Source: Clostridiales bacterium (GTDB lineage Bacteria; Bacillota; Clostridia; Oscillospirales; Oscillospiraceae). Taken from it: 62,672 nt of DNA. The DNA is taken from assembly GCA_902363045.1 (NCBI GenBank), contig CABIYX010000018.1, forward strand, positions 7,130 to 69,801. The letters run 5' to 3'. Below, one piece after another: positions 9,638-16,841 of the stretch. A program made the position numbers and the translations under genes. Every line of letters starts with the position of its first letter. Within the stretch, counting starts at the first letter, position 1. A model generated the notes under the pieces. That model had not been told where the DNA came from. It saw nothing but the letters and a program-made list of their open reading frames with translations, and did not search any database.

Positions 9638-10549
9638 TCACTTCTTGGCAGCGAGATACTGGAACATGACGTAGCCTTCCTCATAGACTCCGCCGCCGGT
9701 GGCATACTTGATCTTGCACCAGCCGTTTCCAGCATCCTCCAAAACGGTGACCACGGCTCCATCAGCGGTGCTGGCCTTGGCCTCATAGCTGGTACCCGGG
9801 CCGGAGCGGATATTCAAGCCGCCGGAGGCTCCAGTGATCACCGCCTCCGTGTTGGGAGCCAAGGTCCCGGATGTACCGGCGCTCTGTCCACCCTGTCCGG
9901 AGCCCTCCTGTCCACTCCCGCTGGGGGCGATGTTGGCGCCGGAGCCGTCGCCAGTACACTGGACGGTACACTGGGCGGTCTGCCCACCCGCAGTGGCGGT
10001 GATGGTGACGGAGACCGTGTCGCTCCCCCGGTACACGTTGGTCACGTTGCCGAACTGGTCCACAGTGGCCACATCCGCATCACTGCTGGTCCACTCCACT
10101 GTGACCTGAGCGTCTGCCGGATCGGTAGCCGCGATGAGCTGGTAGGGCTCCCCCGCCTGAAGCGCCACTTCCGTTCGGCTCAGGGTCAGGCTGTTCAGGG
10201 TGACCTCGGTCCCCTGTGTGCTCTGGCTGTTGGAGGACTGTCCAGAGCCCGAGGCATCTCCGGAAGGAGTTTTATGGAAGATCATAGGGGCCAAACTGGT
10301 AAACACAATGACCACCGCGGTAATGATCAGGGCCAGGGAGATCACCAGTCCGGCGATCTGCATGGGATTGGGTCTGTGGCTCCGGCCTCCGCCGGAGACC
10401 CGGCGTCCTCCCACCGGGGCACGGCCCTGGCCGCCGGGGCGCTCATCGCAGAATGGGCAGCGTTTATAGGTAGTGGAGTATTCCTCCCCACAGTTCTCAC
10501 AGCGGATCACGTCGGTGTTCCGACGAGGCGGTGCTTTCTTGGTCGCCAT
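9638..10549 (-). CDS. Membrane-anchored zinc-ribbon, Ig-like (Big2) and bacterial SH3 domain protein
   Basis: A 303-aa protein with a readable domain order: a zinc ribbon near residues 17-34 (CENCGEEY...CPFCDE), a basic Gly/Arg linker, one transmembrane helix (about 65-90), a Ser/Gly-rich stretch, a bacterial Ig-like domain (about 110-190, with VEWTSSDADVATVD and GSDTVSVTITAT), a Gly/Ser linker, and a C-terminal SH3 domain (GLNIRSGPGTSYEA). The SH3 and Ig-like parts should face the cell wall and the zinc ribbon the cytoplasm. A cell-surface role is inferred; no pathway can be assigned. Confidence 0.8.
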   Translation of the reverse strand: MATKKAPPRRNTDVIRCENCGEEYSTTYKRCPFCDERPGGQGRAPVGGRRVSGGGRSHRPNPMQIAGLVISLALIITAVVIVFTSLAPMIFHKTPSGDASGSGQSSNSQSTQGTEVTLNSLTLSRTEVALQAGEPYQLIAATDPADAQVTVEWTSSDADVATVDQFGNVTNVYRGSDTVSVTITATAGGQTAQCTVQCTGDGSGANIAPSGSGQEGSGQGGQSAGTSGTLAPNTEAVITGASGGLNIRSGPGTSYEAKASTADGAVVTVLEDAGNGWCKIKYATGGGVYEEGYVMFQYLAAKK

Positions 10550-10609
10550 AATTTGGAGTCCCTCCTCAAACAGGAAAATGGCCGCAAGGCCTATGCGGGT
10601 TCAGCTTTC

Positions 10610-10638
10610 ATTTTACAAGGAATCCCCCGCTCCGTCAA
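10610..10638 (-). promoter_or_regulatory. Sigma-A promoter for the zinc-ribbon/SH3 gene
   Basis: Minus-strand TTGACG (10638-10633), a 17-bp spacer and TAAAAT (10615-10610), about 60 bp upstream of the start. Confidence 0.6.
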
Positions 10639-10738
10639 CGGAAAAAGGCGAAATAACAGAAAGTTCACAAATTTTCCTCTTATTTCGCCCTTCCGTCCGC
10701 CGGCGTGCCGAAGTGGGCCCGCCGATGGGAATGCCGCC

Positions 10739-10767
10739 TTGACCGTAGCTGCAGTTTCTTTTATAAT
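10739..10767 (+). promoter_or_regulatory. Sigma-A promoter for the AAA+ ATPase operon
   Basis: TTGACC (10739-10744), a 17-bp spacer and TATAAT (10762-10767), 63 bp before the start codon. Confidence 0.75.
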
Positions 10768-10830
10768 GGGAGCGTCTGAACCGGCCGCGCGCCCTGACAT
10801 CCAACGGCCGGGGAAAGGGAGGACATACCT

Positions 10831-12270
10831 ATGAGGGAGAGTGTGACCGCCGCTGAAGCCCACCGGCAGTATCAGGAGACCATAAGCGCCTTTCGCCGGT
10901 GGATCCCGGACCCCACCCTGCGCTTGGCCTTCAGCCGGGAGGCAGACAGCTTCTTCCGCCGCTGTGCCCTGGGGGTCTGGCAGGCGGACAACGCTGTTGG
11001 GATCACCCCCCGGCACGTGGAATTTTACAACGCCATCTACTCCGGGACCGGCCCCGCCCCCTCCGCTCTGTATTGGGAGGTGGCCACCGGCGTGGCCGAC
11101 TATGACCTGTTTCAGCCCCCCGCCTTTTTTTCCGCCCTGCGGGACTACGACCGGCGGAAGGGGACCACGCTGGCCCGGCGCTTCGCCGACCAGCTCACCC
11201 TGCTTCTCCTGCTCTTCGCCTCAGTAGACGGAGTGGTCAGCGAGGCGGAGGCGGGCTTTGTCAACGCCTGCTCCGATACGCTGCTGGCCCTGTGCGAGCG
11301 GGACGGCCTCAGCGGAGACCGCCCAGCTCTGAAGGCTGACGAATTCGTGACCCATGTTCCCGCCCCCGCCCAGCCTCCCGCGGAGGTGGTCCCGGCGGCG
11401 GAACAGGAGGAAACTCCTCTCCCCGAGTCAGAGCCCACTCTGGAGGAGCTGCTGGCCGAGCTGGACGGGCTGTGCGGACTGGACCAGGTGAAGCGGGATG
11501 TGAAAAGCCTGATCAATCTGGTGAAGGTGCGCCGCCTCCGGGAGGAGGCGGGCCTGCCCGTCCCCCCCATGTCCCTGCACCTGGTGTTTCTGGGCAACCC
11601 GGGGACAGGCAAGACCACGGTGGCCCGCCTTCTGGCCAAGCTGTATCACGCCATCGGCGTGCTGCCCAAGGGCCAGCTGGTGGAGGTGGACCGCTCCGGC
11701 CTGGTGGCCGGCTTTGTGGGGCAGACCGCCCTGAAGACCCAGGAGGTCATCCAGAAGGCCATCGGCGGCGTGCTGTTCATCGACGAGGCCTATGCCCTGG
11801 TGAATCAGGACAACGGGAACGACTTCGGCCGGGAGGCCGTCGAGGTCCTGCTGAAAAACATGGAGGACCACCGGAAGGACCTGGTGGTCATCGTGGCGGG
11901 CTACTCCCAGCTGATGGAGAAGTTCATCCACTCCAATCCAGGGCTGGAATCCCGCTTCAACAAATATTTCTATTTTGAGGACTATGATGGGGCGCAGCTG
12001 TTCACCATTCTCCAGTCCATGTGCGCCAAAAACGGCTATGTCCTCACACCAGAGGGAGAGGCGCTGGCCCGGCGGGAGCTGATGGACCTCTATGAGGACC
12101 GGGATGAAAATTTCGGCAACGCCCGGGATGTGCGCAATTTGTTCGAGCAGGCCGTGGCCCGGCAATCCGACCGGGTAGCCCGGCTGGAGGCTCCCACCCG
12201 GGAGCAGCTGATGGAGCTGCGTCCGGAGGACCTGACGGAGCCGGGAGTTGCACCCTCCCCCAAGGACTGA
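10831..12270 (+). CDS. SpoVK/CbbX-like AAA+ ATPase with N-terminal TerB-like region
   Basis: AAA+ ATPase of 479 aa. The N-terminal half contains a TerB-like segment (about residues 120-150, FASVDGVVSEAEAGFVNAC). The C-terminal half is a CbbX/SpoVK-type module: Walker A GNPGTGKTTVA near residue 254, Walker B GGVLFIDEAYAL near 312, sensor/arginine region NPGLESRFNKYFYF, then a lid region. This class remodels proteins. CbbX reactivates Rubisco and SpoVK acts in sporulation, but no partner is visible here. mtaB follows 24 bp downstream, so they are probably co-transcribed. Confidence 0.82.
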   Translation: MRESVTAAEAHRQYQETISAFRRWIPDPTLRLAFSREADSFFRRCALGVWQADNAVGITPRHVEFYNAIYSGTGPAPSALYWEVATGVADYDLFQPPAFFSALRDYDRRKGTTLARRFADQLTLLLLLFASVDGVVSEAEAGFVNACSDTLLALCERDGLSGDRPALKADEFVTHVPAPAQPPAEVVPAAEQEETPLPESEPTLEELLAELDGLCGLDQVKRDVKSLINLVKVRRLREEAGLPVPPMSLHLVFLGNPGTGKTTVARLLAKLYHAIGVLPKGQLVEVDRSGLVAGFVGQTALKTQEVIQKAIGGVLFIDEAYALVNQDNGNDFGREAVEVLLKNMEDHRKDLVVIVAGYSQLMEKFIHSNPGLESRFNKYFYFEDYDGAQLFTILQSMCAKNGYVLTPEGEALARRELMDLYEDRDENFGNARDVRNLFEQAVARQSDRVARLEAPTREQLMELRPEDLTEPGVAPSPKD

Positions 12271-12294
12271 CGGAGGTTTGAGGTTAACTGTGTT

Positions 12295-13602
12295 ATGAAG
12301 ATCGCGTTTTATACATTGGGTTGTAAGGTAAATCAGTATGAGACCCAGGCCCTGGAGCAGCTGGCCGTCCAGCGGGGCCACACCCTGGTCCCCTTCGAGG
12401 GGGAGGCGGACGCCTATGTCATCAACACCTGCACCGTCACGGCGGTGAGCGATAAGAAGTCCCGTCAGGTCATCCGGCGGGCCCGCAAGACGGCTCCCGA
12501 TGGGATCATCGCCGTGTGCGGCTGCTATCCCCAGACCCATCCGGAGGATGTGGGCCGGCTGGGGGTGGACCTGATTGCCGGGACCGGGGACCGGACCGGC
12601 TTTGTGGAGCTACTGGAGCGGACCTGGCAGGAGCGCCAGCCCATCACCGCCCTGGACAACGCATTCCACCGCCGGAGCTTTGAGCCGCTCCCCGCCGGCG
12701 GACTGGAGGGACGCACCCGGGCCATGCTGAAGATCGAGGACGGATGCGTCAACTTCTGCTCCTACTGCATCATCCCATACGCCCGGGGCCGGGTGCGCTC
12801 CCTGCCTCTGGAGCAGTGCGCCCACGAGGCCCAGGCCCTGGCGGAGGCCGGTTATCAGGAGATCGTCCTCACCGGGATTGAGATCTCCTCCTGGGGGCAG
12901 GACCTGGGGGACGGCCTGTCCCTCATCGACGCGGTGGAGGCCATCTGCCGGGCGCTCCCCGGCCATATCCGGGTGCGGCTGGGCAGCCTGGAGCCCCGGA
13001 CTATCACCCCGGAGTTCTGCCGCCGGGCGGCCGCCCTGACCAACCTGTGTCCCCACTTCCACCTGTCTATGCAGTCGGGGTGTGACACAGTGCTGGCCCG
13101 GATGAACCGGAAATACAATTCCGCTCGGTATTATGAAAGTGTAAAATTACTAAACGAGGCGTACGAGACCCCCGGGATCACCACAGACCTGATCGTGGGC
13201 TTCCCCGGGGAGACCGAGGAGGAGTTCCAGCAAACCCTGGCGTTCATCCGCCGCTGCGCCTTCTCCGCAATGCACATCTTTCCCTATTCCAGACGGCCGG
13301 GAACCCCGGCGGACAGTATGACCGGTCAGATCCTGAACAGCGTTAAGGAGGAGCGGGCCCACAGGGCCCAGCAGGCCGCCCTGGAGATGGAGGCGGCCTA
13401 TCTGGACCGCTGGGTGGGACGGACGGTCCCGGTGCTCTTTGAGGAGGAGCGGGACGGCCTGTGGCGGGGGCACACCACCCGGTACAGTGAGGTGGCGGCC
13501 CCCTCTGGTGAGAACCTGCACAACCAGCTCCGTCAGGTGTACATCACCGGACGGGCTGGGAATATCCTCCAAGGGGAGTTGTGTGAAGGACAGGAGAAGT
13601 GA
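12295..13602 (+). CDS. mtaB: tRNA-N6-threonylcarbamoyladenosine methylthiotransferase MtaB
   Basis: Radical-SAM methylthiotransferase (435 aa) that adds a methylthio group to t6A37 of ANN-decoding tRNAs. The N-terminal cluster cysteines sit at C10 (TLGCKVNQYE), C46 (VINTCTVT) and C75/C77 (AVCGCYPQ). The radical-SAM motif is CVNFCSYC, followed by IIPYARGRVRS, which is typical of MtaB rather than MiaB. A TRAM-like tail follows. It lies between the AAA+ gene and a small gene on the same strand. Confidence 0.92.
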   Translation: MKIAFYTLGCKVNQYETQALEQLAVQRGHTLVPFEGEADAYVINTCTVTAVSDKKSRQVIRRARKTAPDGIIAVCGCYPQTHPEDVGRLGVDLIAGTGDRTGFVELLERTWQERQPITALDNAFHRRSFEPLPAGGLEGRTRAMLKIEDGCVNFCSYCIIPYARGRVRSLPLEQCAHEAQALAEAGYQEIVLTGIEISSWGQDLGDGLSLIDAVEAICRALPGHIRVRLGSLEPRTITPEFCRRAAALTNLCPHFHLSMQSGCDTVLARMNRKYNSARYYESVKLLNEAYETPGITTDLIVGFPGETEEEFQQTLAFIRRCAFSAMHIFPYSRRPGTPADSMTGQILNSVKEERAHRAQQAALEMEAAYLDRWVGRTVPVLFEEERDGLWRGHTTRYSEVAAPSGENLHNQLRQVYITGRAGNILQGELCEGQEK

Positions 13603-13634
13603 GGACAAGCCCAGTGAAGGGAGGTGAGAAAACC

Positions 13635-13853
13635 TTGACCAAGCAGGAATTTGACGCATTATTTGAGCGGTGTAAGGCCCGCTGCCTGCCCTCCGATCAG
13701 AGGCAGATCCAGGAGAAGCTGGCCCGCTTCACCGACCAAAATGGGCAGGTATCGGCCCAGGCCCTGGCGGTGTTCACCTATGTGGAGACCATCCAGTACA
13801 CCAACGATCTGCTTTACTCCGTGCTTTCGGAGGCTCTGGACATCCAGGAGTAA
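13635..13853 (+). CDS. Small conserved-type protein, unknown function
   Basis: A 72-aa acidic, mostly helical protein. The start is TTG at 13635 with GGGAGGTGAG 6 bp upstream; an upstream in-frame GTG lacks a ribosome binding site. It has two cysteines near the N terminus (FERCKARCLPSDQR) and no membrane segment. It sits 32 bp after mtaB and is probably co-transcribed with it. I do not recognise the family. Confidence 0.65.
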   Translation: MTKQEFDALFERCKARCLPSDQRQIQEKLARFTDQNGQVSAQALAVFTYVETIQYTNDLLYSVLSEALDIQE

Positions 13854-13932
13854 GCGCTCCCCGGCCTCGCCCCCGGCCCCATTCCGCCAGCCGGGGGCAG
13901 ACCGGAGAACCGGGAGAAATTGCGGAAATGTC

Positions 13933-13961
13933 TTGACTTCTCCATCAAAATCCGCTAAAAT
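13933..13961 (+). promoter_or_regulatory. Promoter of tRNA-Thr
   Basis: TTGACT (13933-13938), a 17-bp spacer and TAAAAT (13956-13961). It lies 28 bp before the tRNA. Confidence 0.75.
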
Positions 13962-13989
13962 AGCAGAGCATCCTGTATTGCAGAGATGC

Positions 13990-14064
13990 GCTGGTGTGGC
14001 TCAATGGCAGAGCACATCACTCGTAATGATGGGGTTGTGGGTTCGATTCCCACCACCAGCTCCA
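13990..14064 (+). tRNA. tRNA-Thr (anticodon CGT)
   Basis: Complete cloverleaf: acceptor GCTGGTG/CACCAGC, anticodon stem CATCA/TGATG with loop CTCGTAA (anticodon CGT at 14022-14024), and T-stem GTGGG/CCCAC with loop TTCGATT. The discriminator is T and CCA is encoded. Confidence 0.95.
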
Positions 14065-14100
14065 GCTCCCCGCAAGCGGCCGCTTGCGGGGAGCTTTTAT
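14064..14100 (+). terminator. Terminator of tRNA-Thr
   Basis: Sixteen-bp inverted repeat AGCTCCCCGCAAGCGG/CCGCTTGCGGGGAGCT followed by TTTTAT. It directly abuts the tRNA 3' end. Confidence 0.85.
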
Positions 14101-14213
14101 TCTATCCAGCGCGTGCTTATTCTCGTCCTATTTCCAGAACTTGACCGCCCTTCCGCTTCGATTTTGCTTTGGGGCAAAATTGAAATCCGGAACAGCTGAG
14201 GGAGTTGATTCTT

Positions 14214-15155
14214 TTGTCTCTCGATCTGCAAACAGTTTTCCTCAACCTGCTTGAGTTGTTCCTCCTCATTGGGGCGGGCTATGGCGTGGTCCGGAGCGGA
14301 GCCCTGCCCGCCTCCGCTTCCAGCGCGTTCAGCGGACTGTTGATGAATGTCACCCTCCCAGCCACCATTCTCACCTCTCTGGTCCGCCCATACGACCCCG
14401 CCTTCATCCGGGACGGAGTGCTCACCGCTGTGCTGGGCGCGGTTCTGATTTTGGGCTACGGCCTGTTTTGTATCCCTGCTCTGTGCCTTTTTCGTGTCCC
14501 GGAGGAGCGCAGGGGCATCTGGATCCTCTGCTGCACCTTCTGCAACAACGGATTCATGGGCTTCCCCATTACTCTGGCGCTGTTCGGGGAGGAAGGGCTG
14601 GCCTTGGCGGTCTTTTTGGCGATCCCCTTCAATCTTCTGATCTACACCGCCGGCCCCTGGCTGGTCTGTCTGGACCGGCCCTCCTCCGGTGACGCCCAGC
14701 CCTTCTCCTGGCGCGCGATCCTGTTCACCGCCACCAACCTGGCCACCCTGCTGGGCATCCTGCTCTATGCGCTCCGGATCCCTCTGCCGGCGGTAATCGC
14801 CTCCCCCCTGGGCTATCTCTCGGACATCACCACCCCTTTGTCCATGGTGGTCATCGGTATGAATCTGGTGGGCCAGAGAGTATCCGCCATCCTCCGGGAC
14901 CGGGACGTCCTCTCCGCTTCTCTCCTACGCCTCCTGGTCCTCCCTGTTTTGACTTGGGCCCTGCTGGAGCTTCTCCCCATCTCCAATCCCCTGGTGGTGG
15001 GGGTGATCGTCGTAATCATGGCCATGCCCTGCGCCGCTGTCACCTCGATCCTGGCGGAGAGCTACGGCGGCAACACGGAGTTCCCCTCCAAGAGCGTCTT
15101 TCTCTCCAGCCTGTTCTGCCTGGTGACCATCCCACTGATCTCTCTGCTGCTGTAA
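14214..15155 (+). CDS. Auxin efflux carrier (AEC) family permease
   Basis: Membrane transporter (313 aa) with about ten hydrophobic segments. Family hallmarks are the N-terminal LLIGAGYGVVRSGALP, the MNVTLPATIL segment, NNGFMGFPI in the middle of the first repeat, and CAAVTSILAESYGGN near the C terminus. AEC carriers in bacteria move organic acids such as malate or malonate; the substrate is not predictable here. TTG at 14214 is chosen because GGGAG lies 9 bp upstream; the in-frame TTG at 14205 is too close. Confidence 0.85.
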   Translation: MSLDLQTVFLNLLELFLLIGAGYGVVRSGALPASASSAFSGLLMNVTLPATILTSLVRPYDPAFIRDGVLTAVLGAVLILGYGLFCIPALCLFRVPEERRGIWILCCTFCNNGFMGFPITLALFGEEGLALAVFLAIPFNLLIYTAGPWLVCLDRPSSGDAQPFSWRAILFTATNLATLLGILLYALRIPLPAVIASPLGYLSDITTPLSMVVIGMNLVGQRVSAILRDRDVLSASLLRLLVLPVLTWALLELLPISNPLVVGVIVVIMAMPCAAVTSILAESYGGNTEFPSKSVFLSSLFCLVTIPLISLLL

Positions 15156-15210
15156 AACCGGGCCAGGGCAGCAAAAAAGCGGGCCGCCTGCCCGCCATAC
15201 TGTCTTTTTG

Positions 15211-15738
15211 CAAAAAGAAATGACCCTTGACTGCCCGTTTTGTAATCCGTTGCAGTCAAGGGTCATTTCTGGTGCTCCTTGTTATCTAACATCATATGGT
15301 TACCTCTCTTTCTATTGAATCACCGCTCCCGCACGTTCCACTCACAAGAATCCGCTTCACTAAATCCAACGTTTTATGCGCCCTCTGGCTGCATCCCTCA
15401 TACATGAGGTTCTGTTCTGTTGTGTGATCTCGCATCATTCCTGTGGTTTTCTGTGGTCTCGGTGTGCTCCAGCTTTCTTCCTCTCTGACCGGCATCTCGT
15501 TTGGAATAGGTTTTGCAGCGTTTTCTCAAGGTCTCTTTCAAGTGGAATCGCTCAGGTCTGCTTGGATCCATACGGTTCTTTTGCTTCCCCAGGGTTTCAA
15601 GTGATCCAGATTTTGAGTTCCTGCTTCCGTTTCCTTTTTTCTGACTTCTACGTTGGATGCGATCCTTTCTGATTTACTCTGCCAGTCTGAGGGTCCTCCG
15701 GAGATCCAGGTTGTTTACCACATCGGTATCACCCTTTC
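15211..15738 (-). ncRNA. Candidate large structured noncoding RNA (about 0.5 kb)
   Basis: A minus-strand transcription unit bounded by a near-consensus promoter (15746-15774) and a long terminator hairpin (15216-15270). It has no protein-like reading frame; the longest frames are Arg/Lys/Asn/Thr-rich and unrecognisable. Long-range complementarity joins its ends: ATGTGGT at the 5' end (15717-15723) with ACCATAT (15294-15300), and ATCCAACGT (15650-15658) with ACGTTGGAT (15364-15372). Short hairpins such as CCTCATGTATGAGG lie inside. A-rich linkers between purine-rich stems resemble large bacterial RNAs, but I recognise no family. A decayed gene is the alternative. Confidence 0.5.
15216..15270 (-). 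terminator. Terminator of the candidate large RNA
   Basis: Nineteen-bp perfect inverted repeat (15216-15234/15252-15270; core AAATGACCCTTGACTGC/GCAGTCAAGGGTCATTT) with a 17-nt loop. The minus strand continues TTTTTGC. Confidence 0.75.
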
Positions 15739-15745
15739 TGGCTAT

Positions 15746-15774
15746 AATATAGCATCAGCCTCCGATTTTGTCAA
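15746..15774 (-). promoter_or_regulatory. Sigma-A promoter of the candidate large RNA
   Basis: Minus-strand TTGACA (15774-15769), a 17-bp spacer and TATATT (15751-15746), pointing toward lower coordinates. Confidence 0.7.
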
Positions 15775-15862
15775 TAGTTTTTTGGAGAAAATTATAATTT
15801 CTTTTTATCTTTTCTGAAAACTCTTTGCAGAATGCACAGTTTCTTCCTGCCCTTTGACGTCA

Positions 15863-15900
15863 ACGGGCCCGGCGCCGCCTTTCGGCGGCGCCGGGCCCGT
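15863..15900. terminator. Very stable GC hairpin downstream of crotonase
   Basis: Seventeen-bp perfect stem beginning ACGGGCCCGGCG (15863-15879/15884-15900) with loop TTTC, 16 bp after the crotonase stop. The T-rich tail lies on the plus side (TTTCT), so directionality is unclear. Confidence 0.55.
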
Positions 15901-15915
15901 TTCTATCAGAGCAGC

Positions 15916-16692
15916 TCAGCGGTTCTTAAAGGCGGTGACCTTCTCTTTGTTGACAAAGGCGGTCATGGCGTCCTTCTGGTCCTCGGTGGCGAAGCAGAGC
16001 CCAAAGGCCTCCGCCTCATAGGCCGCGCCGGTGTACATATCCGTCTGGAGTCCCCGGCGGATGGCGGCCTTGGACTGGCGGACGGCCACCTGAGCGTTGG
16101 CGGCGATGGCCTGGGCCAGCTCCATCGCCTTGTCCATCAGCTCCTCAGGGGGATAGACGTGGCTGACCAGCCCCAGCTCCTGGGCCTGGGCGGCGTTGAT
16201 GGTCTTGGCGGTGAGGATCAGCTCCATGGCGTTGGAGACGCCCACGATGCGGGCCAGACGCTGAGTGCCGCCGAAGCCGGGGGTGATGCCCAGGCCCACC
16301 TCGGGCTGTCCGAACTTGGCCTTTTCACTGGCCAGGCGGATGTCACAGGCCATGGACAGCTCACAGCCGCCGCCCAGGGCAAAGCCGTTGACTGCGGCGA
16401 TAACAGGCTTGGGGAAGTTCTCCAGCTTCAGGAAAACCTGGTTGCCATAGCTTCCGAATTTCTTGGCCTGAACAGGAGTGAGGTCCTTCATCTGGCCGAT
16501 GTCGGCCCCGGCCACAAAGGAGCGGCCCGCGCCGGTGAGGATGACCACCAGCACCTCGTCGTTGGCCGCCACCGCGTCCAGGGCGGCGTCCAGATCCCGC
16601 AGGACCTGCTCATTCAGGGCGTTCAGGGCCTCCGGGCGGTTCATGGTCAGCACCCCGATGGGGCCGCGCTGTTCAAAGGCTACAAAAGACAT
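15916..16692 (-). CDS. crt: Enoyl-CoA hydratase/isomerase family protein (crotonase)
   Basis: Crotonase-fold enzyme (258 aa) that most likely hydrates crotonyl-CoA to 3-hydroxybutyryl-CoA, the step between hbd and bcd. The oxyanion-hole segments are AGADIGQMKDL and FALGGGCELSMACDIRLAS, with the catalytic-Glu block GQPEVGLGITPGFGGTQRLAR. The ATG at 16692 follows AGGAGG; a longer upstream frame is not family-like. It stands alone, 6.8 kb from hbd-bcd-etfBA, and is divergent from the spoVB-like gene. Exact substrate is inferred from context. Confidence 0.85.
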   Translation of the reverse strand: MSFVAFEQRGPIGVLTMNRPEALNALNEQVLRDLDAALDAVAANDEVLVVILTGAGRSFVAGADIGQMKDLTPVQAKKFGSYGNQVFLKLENFPKPVIAAVNGFALGGGCELSMACDIRLASEKAKFGQPEVGLGITPGFGGTQRLARIVGVSNAMELILTAKTINAAQAQELGLVSHVYPPEELMDKAMELAQAIAANAQVAVRQSKAAIRRGLQTDMYTGAAYEAEAFGLCFATEDQKDAMTAFVNKEKVTAFKNR

Positions 16693-16841
16693 AGTGAAAA
16701 CTCCTCCTTGTATTTGATCCACGGCGGGGGCTGTCCGCCCCTTGCTGCCTCCATTATACAACAGAACCCCGGCGCGGGCAAGGAAAACACGTCCCGAAGT
16801 CATAGGCCGCCGCCCGGCAGAATAGGGTAAAGGGAGGGGGG

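Noticed and set aside
14925..15266. Minus-strand frame (begins MTLDCNGLQNGQS) with an AAGGAG box, overlapping the terminator and the AEC gene
   Set aside because: Its first 17 codons are the terminator hairpin itself and the rest is antisense to a good permease gene. A short leader peptide cannot be excluded, but evidence is too thin.
15376..15672. 98-codon plus-strand frame in the candidate RNA region
   Set aside because: No ribosome binding site, unlike any protein, Ser/Phe/Cys-rich composition of AT-rich noncoding DNA, and antisense to the predicted transcript.
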